DNA of 51,475 nucleotides from an uncultured Bacteroidales bacterium (lineage in GTDB: Bacteria > Bacteroidota > Bacteroidia > Bacteroidales > Bacteroidaceae), in NCBI GenBank assembly GCA_937906165.1, contig CALCYA010000015.1, forward strand, positions 1 through 51,475. The letters run 5' to 3'. The notes under the pieces were generated by a model. The model was not told the DNA's origin. It saw only the letters and a list, made by a program, of their open reading frames with translations, and did no database searches. The position numbers and the translations under genes were made by a program. Shown piece after piece: positions 33,908-42,542 of the stretch. Position 1 is the first letter of the stretch. Each line of letters begins with the position of its first letter.

Positions 33908-34762
33908 ATGACCACGGGGCAAAAGAAAAAAGGCACAGGCAAGAGCAGACTCTACGGATTCCTGTTTGTTGTTGCCATTGCGATAGCCGTAAGCTGCCTG
34001 ACAAAGAAAGAAGGCGAGCAGACGCAACTGCAACAGCCGCAACAATCTGCAGCAGCAGGGCATAATGTGGAGTTTTCCATTGACCTTGCCATTCCGCAGT
34101 TCACCAAAGCCACCGAGAGCCAGATTGTTGAACACAGAGGCTACACCGTATCGTACAACAAGAAACGCAAAAATCCCAACTGGGTGGCATACGAATTGAC
34201 AGCAGAGGAGGCTGAAGGAACAGAACCCCGTAATGGCGAATTCATTCCTGACCCTCTTGTGAAGGGTGCACAAGGTGACACCAGAGACTATATCAACAGC
34301 GGCTGGACCCGAGGGCACCATGCTCCTGCAGGAGACATGAAGTGGAGCGAGGAGAGCATGACCGAGAGTTTCTACCTCTCGAACATATCGCCACAGAACG
34401 GCAACCTGAACAATGGTGTATGGAAATACATTGAGAATATCGCGAGGGACAATGCCTTAAAGTACGGCAAGATTCTCATTGTCACCGGTCCTGTGTTCAC
34501 CACAGAAAAGGGACTTGGTAGCATCGGCAGGAACAGGATACTTATTCCCGACGGATTCTACAAGGTGCTTCTCATAGATGACGACGGCTACAAAGGCATA
34601 GGCTTCTACTGTGACAATGTTGCAGGCAAGAATAAATTGAGCAGCTACGCCATGAGCATTGACAGCATTGAGAAGATGACCGGTATTGACTTTTTCCACA
34701 AGCTGCCTGACGAAGTCGAGGACGTAGTGGAGAGCGAATATAATTGGAACGTTTGGAGATAA
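33908..34762 (+). CDS. DNA/RNA non-specific endonuclease (NUC1 type), membrane-anchored or secreted
   Basis: The 284-residue protein has a basic N-terminus and one hydrophobic segment (about 15-30). That segment ends AIAVSC, which could be a lipobox (Cys30), or the segment may stay as an anchor. The nuclease domain (about 55-280) carries the DRGH-like motif as TRGHHAPAGDMK, with His137 the likely general base, and SNISPQNGNLNNGVWKYIE with the metal-binding Asn. Such enzymes degrade extracellular DNA and RNA for nutrients. It lies 6 nt after GH95 and ends the run just before a strong terminator. Confidence 0.92.
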   Translation: MTTGQKKKGTGKSRLYGFLFVVAIAIAVSCLTKKEGEQTQLQQPQQSAAAGHNVEFSIDLAIPQFTKATESQIVEHRGYTVSYNKKRKNPNWVAYELTAEEAEGTEPRNGEFIPDPLVKGAQGDTRDYINSGWTRGHHAPAGDMKWSEESMTESFYLSNISPQNGNLNNGVWKYIENIARDNALKYGKILIVTGPVFTTEKGLGSIGRNRILIPDGFYKVLLIDDDGYKGIGFYCDNVAGKNKLSSYAMSIDSIEKMTGIDFFHKLPDEVEDVVESEYNWNVWR

Positions 34763-34809
34763 ACTTAAAGAGGGTGACCCATTTTACTTTTGGACCACCC
34801 TCTTTAAGT
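34763..34809. terminator. Bidirectional terminator between nuclease and thioredoxin genes
   Basis: ACTTAAAGAGGGTG (34763-34776) and CACCCTCTTTAAGT (34796-34809) form a perfect 14-bp stem. It sits between convergent genes, with T-rich DNA on the right (GATTTTTC), and overlaps the nuclease stop codon's edge. Confidence 0.85.
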
Positions 34810-34818
34810 GATTTTTCT

Positions 34819-35175
34819 TTACAACAGAAGCCTGTTTATAGCCTCCTCAAGCTGCGGTTGACCTACTGCACCTTGGGCGATCTTAAACTCTCCGTTCATA
34901 GGGATAAAAACCAATGTGGGGATGGAACGCACATTGAACAGCGATGCGAGTTCCTCCTCCTGGTCTACATTCACTTTATATATATCCACCTTGCCGGCAA
35001 ACTTGTCCGACACGGTCTCAAGCACTGGTGCAAGCATCTTGCACGGACCGCACCAGTCGGCATAAAAGTCTATCAACGCAGGCCTTTCGCCCAAAAACTC
35101 GAACCCTCCGGGGTTCTTTTCGTAATCGGCAATTCTCTTGATGAACTGCTCTTTTGTCAAATGTATTGTTGCCAT
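34819..35175 (-). CDS. trxA: Cytoplasmic thioredoxin
   Basis: This 118-residue thioredoxin has no signal peptide. It has the WCGPC active site at residues 41-45 (LIDFYADWCGPCKMLAP), the cis-Pro loop VRSIPTLVFI and the C-terminal IAQGAVGQPQLEEAI. An extra roughly 12-residue loop (KNPGGFEFLGER) lengthens it slightly relative to E. coli TrxA (109), as is common in Bacteroidales. It is monocistronic and has no visible link to the TlpA proteins at the other end of the window. Confidence 0.93.
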   Translation of the reverse strand: MATIHLTKEQFIKRIADYEKNPGGFEFLGERPALIDFYADWCGPCKMLAPVLETVSDKFAGKVDIYKVNVDQEEELASLFNVRSIPTLVFIPMNGEFKIAQGAVGQPQLEEAINRLLL

Positions 35176-35340
35176 AGTTTCTCAGTTGTTTACGCCGCTA
35201 AGATATAAATAAAAAACTCCATAGAGGCCACACCATATCATAAAAAATCCAAAATACAGTCACATTGCTGTAGATACAGCCTCCATTATCTATTCAACAA
35301 TAAAATTATTGATAATTATAATTAATAAACCGCCTTACTT

Positions 35341-35372
35341 TTTGATTGTTTGAATAGTTTAGAGTAAATTAG
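35341..35372 (+). promoter_or_regulatory. Candidate promoter of the DASS-porin-GH84 operon
   Basis: TTTG (35341-35344) is followed after 20 nt by TAAATTAG (35365-35372), one base off the TAnnTTTG box. The distance to the start codon at 35412 is about 39 nt. The rest of the 35176-35411 gap is AT-rich with no gene. Confidence 0.45.
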
Positions 35373-35411
35373 CACCTGATACAATAAATTGGGAAATATC
35401 TTTATATTTTT

Positions 35412-36878
35412 ATGGAACAACGTACTTCTGTTGATAAAATATGGCGTTTTCTGCGCCGTTATAACCGATACATAAAAGTAGGATTAATATCGCTCATTGC
35501 ACTTGTTATAGCAATGTTGCCTACCGAGATGTTCGGCGTCCCTGGACTCAACCCTATACAGCAGCGCGTGATTGCAATATTCGTATGGGCTGCCTGTATG
35601 TGGATTGTAGAGGCCGTTCCGGCCTGGACAACTTCTCTGCTGATCATAGTAATAATGCTGTTGACGGTATCGGACAGCGCCATCACCCCACTGATAAGCG
35701 GATATGACAAGAGTGAACTGATGAGCTACAAGACAATCATGTACACCTTTGCCAATCCAACGGTAATGCTGTTCATGGGTGGATTCATCCTTGCTCTTGT
35801 GGCATCGAAAAGCGGAGTCGACGTGAGTATGGCACGTGCCATGCTAAAGCCGTTCGGTTCAAAACCGAGCGTGGTACTCTTCGGTTTCATGCTTGTAACG
35901 GCAGTATTCTCGATGTTCGTGAGCAACACAGCCACTGCAGCCATGATGCTTACGTTCCTTGCACCCGTTCTGCGCCAGTTGCCACCGACAGAGAAGGGCA
36001 CGGCAGCCCTTGCACTTGCAATACCCATCGGAGCCAACATCGGCGGACTTGCAACACCTATCGGAACACCTCCTAACGGTATTGCCCTGCAGTACATCAA
36101 CGGCGAGCTTGGACTGGGTGTTGACTTCGGCGAGTGGATGATGGTGATGACACCGTTGATGCTTGCCATTCTTGTGATTTCTTGGGTAATATTGCGTTTT
36201 TCATACCCTTTCACCGCAAAGAAAGTGAACATGCACATTGTCGGTGGAGCAAAGAAAGGCTGGCGCACATACGTGATATACGGGACACTGGCGGTAACAA
36301 TCCTGCTCTGGATGTTCGAGAAGGTGACAGGTATAAACTCGTATGTCGTGGCACTGTTCCCCATAGGAGTCTTTGCCATAACACGAATCATCAAGTCAAG
36401 CGACCTCAAGGATATCGACTGGGCTTGTCTGTGGATGGTTGCCGGAGGTTTCGCGCTTGGTGAGGGAATGTCAAAGACCGGACTTGCCGACAACCTTGTA
36501 CAGGCCATTCCGTTTGACAGCTGGCCTGCAATCATTGTTCTTTTAGGAGGCGGACTCATCTGTTGGTTGCTGTCACAGTTCATCTCAAACTCGGCCGCAA
36601 CAGCCCTCATGGTGCCGATCATGGTAGCCGTGGGCAAGGGTATCGAAGGTCCCTTGGGAGAGTACGGTGGCATAGGAACACTGCTTGCGGGTGTAGCGAT
36701 GGCGGCATCGTTCGCAATGTCACTACCAATAAGCACACCTCCTAACGCAATCGCCTACTCTACCGGTCTCATAAAGACAAAACAGATGTTCGTGACAGGA
36801 TTGGCAATTGGAATCATATCACTTGTCATTGGTTACATACTGATTGTGATGGTAGGAAGAACAGGATATTTCGGATAA
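35412..36878 (+). CDS. DASS (SLC13) family sodium-dependent anion symporter
   Basis: The 488-residue inner membrane protein has about 11-12 helices and both halves of the DASS repeat. The Ser-Asn-Thr motif is SNTATAAM in the first half and SNSAATALM in the second, and each is followed by a Pro-rich loop (ATPIGTPPN and LPISTPPN). These residues bind Na+ and the carboxylate substrate. Members import succinate, malate, citrate or similar di- and tricarboxylates; sulfate transport is also known in the family. A porin gene follows by 23 nt, suggesting a paired outer/inner membrane route. Confidence 0.93.
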   Translation: MEQRTSVDKIWRFLRRYNRYIKVGLISLIALVIAMLPTEMFGVPGLNPIQQRVIAIFVWAACMWIVEAVPAWTTSLLIIVIMLLTVSDSAITPLISGYDKSELMSYKTIMYTFANPTVMLFMGGFILALVASKSGVDVSMARAMLKPFGSKPSVVLFGFMLVTAVFSMFVSNTATAAMMLTFLAPVLRQLPPTEKGTAALALAIPIGANIGGLATPIGTPPNGIALQYINGELGLGVDFGEWMMVMTPLMLAILVISWVILRFSYPFTAKKVNMHIVGGAKKGWRTYVIYGTLAVTILLWMFEKVTGINSYVVALFPIGVFAITRIIKSSDLKDIDWACLWMVAGGFALGEGMSKTGLADNLVQAIPFDSWPAIIVLLGGGLICWLLSQFISNSAATALMVPIMVAVGKGIEGPLGEYGGIGTLLAGVAMAASFAMSLPISTPPNAIAYSTGLIKTKQMFVTGLAIGIISLVIGYILIVMVGRTGYFG

Positions 36879-36901
36879 GAAAAAATCAACACAAACACAA
36901 T

Positions 36902-38161
36902 ATGAAAAGAACACTATTTATGGCAGCGTTGATGGCTATGTTCATCGGCGGTGCAAAGGCACAGGAGAAGCCAAGCGTGAAACTCTATGGCTTTATCCGC
37001 AACTATGCCTGCTTTGACACACGCGAGAGCCTTACCTCGAACAGCGAGCAGTTCTATTACATGCCAAAGGACGAGAAACTCGACGCGAACGGGAAAGACA
37101 TCAACGAGCAGCCCAACATGATGCTCTTGAGCATCACCACACGTTTGGGCGTGAACATCACAGGCCCCGAGTTCCTGGGCGCAAAGACATCGGCAAAGAT
37201 TGAGTCGGACTTTGCAGGATTCGGTACCAGCAACACCGTACTCCGCATACGTCAGGCATACGCAAAGATGGAGTGGGAGAAGAGTTCCGTCCTTGTCGGT
37301 CAGGCTTGGCACCCTATCATGGGCGACATGATGCCCGATGTATTCTCGCTTGAGACAGGTGCGCCATTCACACCGTTCAGCCGCTCTCCACAGCTGAGAT
37401 ACGACTACAAGAACAAGGGATTCACCCTGACAGCGACAGCTCTCTACCAGTACCAGTATACATCAAACGGCCCTGACGGCTCATCATTCAACTACGCACG
37501 CAATGCCGTTGTTCCCGAGCTCTATTTCCAGGCAATGTACAAGAACGGCGGTTTCATGATTGGTGCAGGTGTGGACTTTCTGGCAATCAAGCCACGTCAG
37601 AGCTACACACATACTACAACCGGAGAGAATGGAGAAACTGTTACAAACACCATCAAGTGCAATGAGGACCTTGCTGTAGGCATCACTCCGAATATCTTCG
37701 CATCGTACAAGAAAGGCGACTGGGGTTTCAAGGGACGTGTAACATACGCACAGAATGCATCACACTTGAGCATGATAAGCGGTTATGGCGTTACCGAGAT
37801 CTATGACAACGGAGAACAGAAGTACGGTGCACTCAACAGCATCGGCGGCTGGTTCGACATAACCAAAAAGGAACAGTTCAAGAAAGGTTATCTCACATGG
37901 TGCTGGTTCTGGGGTTATACAAAGAACCTCGGCTGCAACGATGATATTGTAGGCCCTATCTACATGCGTGGCGAAAAGAATATGGACCGCATGTGGCGCG
38001 TTGCCCCCAGTGTGCTCTACACACACAATGCGATGTCAATCGGTATCGAGCTCGACGCCACAACAGTGGCATACGGAACACCCGACAGCCGCTACAAGGT
38101 AAGTGACACTCACAACGTGACAAATTTCCGCATCTGCACAATGCTGAAGTATAATTTCTAA
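36902..38161 (+). CDS. DcaP-like outer membrane porin
   Basis: This 419-residue protein has a signal peptide (MKRTLFMAALMAMFIGGAKAQ) and alternating beta-strand patterns ending in a C-terminal Phe (TMLKYNF), as in outer membrane barrels. Phrases such as VKLYGFIRNYACFDTR, LLSITTRLGVNITGP and LVGQAWHPIMGDMMPDVFS fit the DcaP-like porin family, whose characterised member passes dicarboxylates. That agrees with the DASS symporter encoded just upstream. The family call comes from memory of its motifs and is moderately secure; the barrel nature is clear. Confidence 0.82.
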   Translation: MKRTLFMAALMAMFIGGAKAQEKPSVKLYGFIRNYACFDTRESLTSNSEQFYYMPKDEKLDANGKDINEQPNMMLLSITTRLGVNITGPEFLGAKTSAKIESDFAGFGTSNTVLRIRQAYAKMEWEKSSVLVGQAWHPIMGDMMPDVFSLETGAPFTPFSRSPQLRYDYKNKGFTLTATALYQYQYTSNGPDGSSFNYARNAVVPELYFQAMYKNGGFMIGAGVDFLAIKPRQSYTHTTTGENGETVTNTIKCNEDLAVGITPNIFASYKKGDWGFKGRVTYAQNASHLSMISGYGVTEIYDNGEQKYGALNSIGGWFDITKKEQFKKGYLTWCWFWGYTKNLGCNDDIVGPIYMRGEKNMDRMWRVAPSVLYTHNAMSIGIELDATTVAYGTPDSRYKVSDTHNVTNFRICTMLKYNF

Positions 38162-38169
38162 ACCATAAT

Positions 38170-40398
38170 ATGATGAACAAAAAGATTCTGACATTAGGCC
38201 TTATGCTTATGGCCGGATTGGGTGCTACTGCACAGGTGAGCCTTGTAAACCCGGTTCCGCAGGAGGTTACAACAAGTGAAGCCCTGTTTGAGGCTCCAAC
38301 ACAGTGGAAAATCAATGCCGACAAGAAACGTATGTCGGGATTTGTCTACGATGCTTTGCTGACTGCATCGCCCGAGGTTGTAAACAAAGCCGACTTCAAG
38401 ATTACCATCGGTGTACGCGGCGACGGCAAGGTAAGCAAGTACAAGAAGAATATCCCGGCAAAGGCTGAGGGTTATTTCATGAAGGTAACCGACAAGGAGG
38501 TTGTCATTGCCGGTAACGACGAGAAGGGCCTCTTCTACGGTATACAGACTCTACTTGGCATGATGCGTGAAGGCAAGCTCGAGGCCTGCACAATCACCGA
38601 CTGGCCCGATGTTCCTTTCCGCGGAACAGTAGAGGGTTTCTACGGCACTCCATGGAGCCACGAGGCACGCAAGAGCCAGCTCGAGTTCTATGGCCGCAAC
38701 AAGATGAACGTATACATCTACGGTCCGAAGGATGATCCCTGGCACCGCGACAAGTGGCGTGAGCCATATCCCGAGGTTGAGGCAAACCGCATTGCCGAGC
38801 TCGTTGAGGTTGCCAAAAAGAACGGCGTGAACTTCTACTGGGCAATCCACCCGGGCGTTGACATCAAGTGGAACGACGAGGACCGTGACAAGCTCATCGC
38901 AAAGTTCGAGGTAATGTACCAGCTTGGCGTACGCTCATTCGCAGTATTCTTCGATGACATCTGGGGCGAGGGTACAAAGGCCGACAAGCAGGCAGCCCTG
39001 CTCAACTATGTTGATGACAATTTTGTAAAGGCAAAGAAAGATGTTGCTCCACTTATCCTCTGCCCCACAGAGTACAACAAGAGTTGGGCAAACGAGGAGA
39101 AAGGTTATCTGCGCACGTTGGGCAAGGAGCTCAACGAGGGTATCGAGGTTATGTGGACCGGTAACTCTGTCGTAGCCTGCATCGACAAGCCCACAATGGA
39201 GTGGATCAACGAACGCATACAGCGCAAGGGTTATATCTGGTTGAACTTCCCTGTGAATGACTTCGTACGTGACCACATCCTGATGGGCCCTGCATACGGC
39301 AACGGTCTTGACATCGCCGGTGACGTATCAGGTTTCGTAAGCAACCCTATGGAGTATGCCGAGACATCAAAGATTTCTCTATACGGCATCGCTGACTACT
39401 GTTGGAACATGGAGGCATATGACTACAAGAGCAACTGGGAAAAGAGTATCAAGAACATCCTCCCAAGCAACCACAAGGCACTGCGCACATTCGCTCTCTA
39501 CAACAAGGACCTCGGCCCCAACGGTCACGGGTTCCGCCGCGAAGAGGGTGACGAGCTGAAGGATATCGTAGAGAAAGTGCTACAGGGCGACATGTTTGCA
39601 ACAGCAATGCTGAACGTTACATGCAACGAACTTGAGATGGCCTGCGACATTCTGCTCAACGAGAAGGGTAACCCACAACTCATCCACGAGATCCGTCCAT
39701 GGGTTCTCCAGTGCAAGAACCTCGCAGCATACGGCCGCGCTGTGGCACTCATGAATATGCTTGCCGAGACAACCGATAACAGCAATACGACAAGCCAGTT
39801 CATCAACTTCGAGAATCTCTATCAGCAGGCACGTTCACTGCAGAAGCAGATGTTCGACCTTGAGAACAACAGCGCAATGCGCCACCCATACCAGATTGGT
39901 ACAAAGGTGGGTACAAAGGTAATGTTGCCGACCCTCAACAAGCTCTTCACACTGGCTACAGAGAAGTACAACGATACTCATGGCACTGAACTCAACACAA
40001 CAGCCGAGTACAACCCATACAAGCTCAGTTCAACAGTCACACAGCTTGCACTGCTCCCGATAAAGCTCAACGGCGACGTGGTTGAGATCAGCCCGTCAAA
40101 TGAGGTCATAAACTGGCAGGCAGGCGGCGAGCTGTTGCTTGAGACAGAGACAACCATCACATTCCAGGGCCTTGATTTCAACTTTGGCGTAAACGATGTT
40201 GCAAAGCACTTCTGCCTTGAAATCTATGTTGGCGGTGCCTGGAAGGAGATTCCTATAATGCACTACAAAGACACCGACCCCGTTATCCACACAGGCAATG
40301 AGCTCGGTGGCCAGACTGCGACAAAGCTCCGCATCACAAACAAGAGCGGCGCTGAGCAGAAGGTATACTTCAAGAACTTCAGACTTATCAGAAGATAA
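38170..40398 (+). CDS. GH84 beta-N-acetylhexosaminidase
   Basis: The 742-residue exported protein (signal peptide to about 22) has the layout of the Bacteroides GH84 enzyme: an N-terminal GH20b-like domain (about 25-145), a TIM barrel (about 148-430), a helical domain (about 435-590) and a C-terminal beta domain. The catalytic pair is Asp262-Asp263 (AVFFDDIWGEG), working by substrate-assisted catalysis. Other signatures are RGTVEGFYGTPW, YIYGPKDDPWHR and PTEYNKSW. It should remove terminal beta-GlcNAc from host glycans in the periplasm or at the surface. It lies 8 nt after the porin gene, an unusual partner for anion transport. Confidence 0.96.
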   Translation: MMNKKILTLGLMLMAGLGATAQVSLVNPVPQEVTTSEALFEAPTQWKINADKKRMSGFVYDALLTASPEVVNKADFKITIGVRGDGKVSKYKKNIPAKAEGYFMKVTDKEVVIAGNDEKGLFYGIQTLLGMMREGKLEACTITDWPDVPFRGTVEGFYGTPWSHEARKSQLEFYGRNKMNVYIYGPKDDPWHRDKWREPYPEVEANRIAELVEVAKKNGVNFYWAIHPGVDIKWNDEDRDKLIAKFEVMYQLGVRSFAVFFDDIWGEGTKADKQAALLNYVDDNFVKAKKDVAPLILCPTEYNKSWANEEKGYLRTLGKELNEGIEVMWTGNSVVACIDKPTMEWINERIQRKGYIWLNFPVNDFVRDHILMGPAYGNGLDIAGDVSGFVSNPMEYAETSKISLYGIADYCWNMEAYDYKSNWEKSIKNILPSNHKALRTFALYNKDLGPNGHGFRREEGDELKDIVEKVLQGDMFATAMLNVTCNELEMACDILLNEKGNPQLIHEIRPWVLQCKNLAAYGRAVALMNMLAETTDNSNTTSQFINFENLYQQARSLQKQMFDLENNSAMRHPYQIGTKVGTKVMLPTLNKLFTLATEKYNDTHGTELNTTAEYNPYKLSSTVTQLALLPIKLNGDVVEISPSNEVINWQAGGELLLETETTITFQGLDFNFGVNDVAKHFCLEIYVGGAWKEIPIMHYKDTDPVIHTGNELGGQTATKLRITNKSGAEQKVYFKNFRLIRR

Positions 40399-40411
40399 GA
40401 TACTTCATAAT

Positions 40412-40453
40412 AACATAGCTTGCACCGCCCAATTGGGCGGTGCAAGCTATGTT
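40412..40453. terminator. 42-bp perfect palindrome, bidirectional terminator
   Basis: The whole 42 nt equals its own reverse complement (AACATAGC ... GCTATGTT), with a GC-rich core CACCGCCCAATTGGGCGGTG. It lies between convergent genes (GH84 and the BspA-like gene), 13 nt after the GH84 stop, with short T tracts outside on each strand. Confidence 0.85.
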
Positions 40454-40475
40454 TATTGTCTATTTGCTTATGGTT

Positions 40476-41561
40476 TTACTTTACAAAGACCTTTTTGCCG
40501 TTGATAATATATACACCTTTATCAAAGGTTCTCACCTCTCTTCCCGACAAGTCGTAAACAGTTTCCATGTTTTTGCTTTCACCCTTCACATCATCAATGC
40601 CCGTTACTGGCATTTCCACTATATTTGTAAAATTCTCCCAACCCTTTGCAGAACGATAAGTTTCCAGCGCCCCTGCGGGTACATACAGTATTGCCGTATC
40701 ATAGCTGCCGGTAAAACAGTGCGGAGTAGTCGTAGGAGGAACCGTTGCAAGTGAATATACCGCACCTATTCCATCGCAATTTGAGAAAGCACCGTCACCT
40801 ATGCTTACAACGCTTGCAGAGATTGTTACGCTATCCAGCGCCGAACATCCAAAGAATGCATTGTCTCCAACCTCGGCAACACCTTCTTCAAACGTAACAC
40901 CCGTCAACGCCGTGCAATAGCTGAATGAGTGACCGCCTACGCTCTTTACATTGCCTGGAATTATGACGTTCTTGAGCTCTTGACAAAGTTCAAAAGCGCT
41001 TTTCCCGATGCTTGTGACATTCACCGGAAATTCAATGCTCTTGAGCCCCAGACAGCCGCTGAACGCAAAAGGATTGATAACAGTAACCGCATCAGGAATT
41101 ACAAGGTCCGTCACCAACTCACCTTTCACATAGAGACTGTATCCACGACCCAGAGGAGTCTCGACGACATTGTCGAACTCAATACCACACCACGCCGCAA
41201 GGTCATCAATATGTATCTTGCTAACGTTATTCGACTCCTTGAACACATCCTTGCCTATGACTCTCACACTTTTGGGGATAACGACCTCGTCCAACCATGT
41301 GCAGTTGAGAAAAGCCTCATCGCCAATACGTGTCACATCGTATGTCACTCCATTATATGTAACCGCCGAGGGGATTGTGACCTTACCGGAATATTCATAA
41401 TAATACTCGTTACTGTATGCCCCTTTATATGTCACCTCCACGGTCTTTACAGTCTCATCGGTTATATTGTAGTAAATGCCATCTACCTCAAAATCATGAG
41501 CTGCAGCAACGGTACTGCACAACAGCAGCAAAAGGACTGATAGTTTCTTCAAGCTTTCCAT
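40476..41561 (-). CDS. BspA-like leucine-rich repeat surface protein with T9SS-type tail
   Basis: The 361-residue protein has a signal peptide (ending VAAA), then about seven LRR_5/BspA-type repeats (about 60-275) with the pattern VTSIGKSAFELCQELKNVIIP. A short beta segment follows, and a C-terminal tail with YDLSGREVRTF..GVYIINGKKVFVK is the same kind as on the 1719-residue protein. BspA proteins bind fibronectin, fibrinogen or other bacteria. It starts 12 nt after the SBF gene's stop, so it may be read from the aroQ-nnr-SBF transcript. Confidence 0.9.
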   Translation of the reverse strand: MESLKKLSVLLLLLCSTVAAAHDFEVDGIYYNITDETVKTVEVTYKGAYSNEYYYEYSGKVTIPSAVTYNGVTYDVTRIGDEAFLNCTWLDEVVIPKSVRVIGKDVFKESNNVSKIHIDDLAAWCGIEFDNVVETPLGRGYSLYVKGELVTDLVIPDAVTVINPFAFSGCLGLKSIEFPVNVTSIGKSAFELCQELKNVIIPGNVKSVGGHSFSYCTALTGVTFEEGVAEVGDNAFFGCSALDSVTISASVVSIGDGAFSNCDGIGAVYSLATVPPTTTPHCFTGSYDTAILYVPAGALETYRSAKGWENFTNIVEMPVTGIDDVKGESKNMETVYDLSGREVRTFDKGVYIINGKKVFVK

Positions 41562-41573
41562 TTTTCTATTGTT

Positions 41574-42542
41574 TTACAGGTTCTTATCTATCAAACGGTT
41601 CTTTTTATATAGCTGAAAAGTATTTACAAGATTATGCCACACAGAGTAGAAACCGCCGGCTATGGCAGTCACGGGTGTCATGAACGTATAGGCGAACCAT
41701 ATTGCAAAGACAGTGTTCTTTTGTCCTAAAGCCTGTCCCCCAGTGACCACCTCACCGTAGCGCGCACCTATTCGGCGCCCTGCATAGAACTGCAACAGAC
41801 AGCAGACGAGGGAGACCACGCCTATCCCGGCCATGACAAGCAGCGAGAGACGCGCGTGGACTATCGCCCTTGTCGTCACAGCAATGGCAAGCGACAATGC
41901 GACCAGCCACAGCATGAACGGCAGGTTACGTCCTTTTGTCACAAGCCAGCCATGCAGGCCAGGGGCGAACCTGCGCGCCAGCGAGGCGAAGAGCAGCGGA
42001 AGTAGCAGCAACGGAAACACCTTGGCGATAATTACAAGGAACGAACCACTCAAAGACATCCCCTCGACAGGGTGCGACAATGCAAGGAAAAGCGGTGCGA
42101 CAACTGCTACTGCGATGTTTATCTGCATTGTATAGGAGATGAGCGACGCAGAGTTCCCGCCCAATTTCGCAGTGATGACAGCGGCCGCTGTTGCCGTCGG
42201 GCATATAAGGCAGAGCATCGCTGTCTCAAGAAGCACCTTGACTCCGAACGGTATTCCGTGGAAGATGGTTAAAACAAGCGACAGTGCCATGAACGGCAGA
42301 AGCTGCAGCGCCAACAGCCATAGATGCCAACGCGAGGGCTTCAGTTCCTTTACACGTACCTTGCAGAAGGTGACAAAAAGCATGGCAAAAATAAGCCCTG
42401 GCTGAACCACGGAGACAACAGAGGAGACAATATCATTTGTACCTTCGGGCAACGGTAGAGACTTATATGTGAAGTAAGCCGCTGCGCCTCCCGCCATTGC
42501 AATGGGCAGCGACCAGTCACGTAAGAACCGTGGCACTCTCAT
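41574..42542 (-). CDS. Bile acid:sodium symporter (SBF) family transporter
   Basis: I choose the start at 42542 (MRVPRFLRDWSLPIAM), where ATGA overlaps the stop of nnrDE, giving 322 residues; a Met ten codons upstream is also possible. About ten membrane helices are visible. Family features are ICPTATAAAVITAKLGGN in the middle and TGGQALGQKNTVFAIW near the end. Members use Na+ to move bile acids, pantoate, pyruvate-like acids or other organic anions, so the substrate is open. It is coupled to aroQ and nnrDE, which are unrelated in function. Confidence 0.88.
   Translation of the reverse strand: MRVPRFLRDWSLPIAMAGGAAAYFTYKSLPLPEGTNDIVSSVVSVVQPGLIFAMLFVTFCKVRVKELKPSRWHLWLLALQLLPFMALSLVLTIFHGIPFGVKVLLETAMLCLICPTATAAAVITAKLGGNSASLISYTMQINIAVAVVAPLFLALSHPVEGMSLSGSFLVIIAKVFPLLLLPLLFASLARRFAPGLHGWLVTKGRNLPFMLWLVALSLAIAVTTRAIVHARLSLLVMAGIGVVSLVCCLLQFYAGRRIGARYGEVVTGGQALGQKNTVFAIWFAYTFMTPVTAIAGGFYSVWHNLVNTFQLYKKNRLIDKNL

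Noticed and set aside
35726..36736. 336-residue antisense open frame inside the DASS symporter gene
   Set aside because: The opposite strand encodes an unmistakable symporter with both SNT motifs; the antisense product has no recognisable domain.
40412..40453. Palindrome as a recombination or operator site
   Set aside because: Its position between convergent stop codons, with T tracts outside, is fully explained by a bidirectional terminator.
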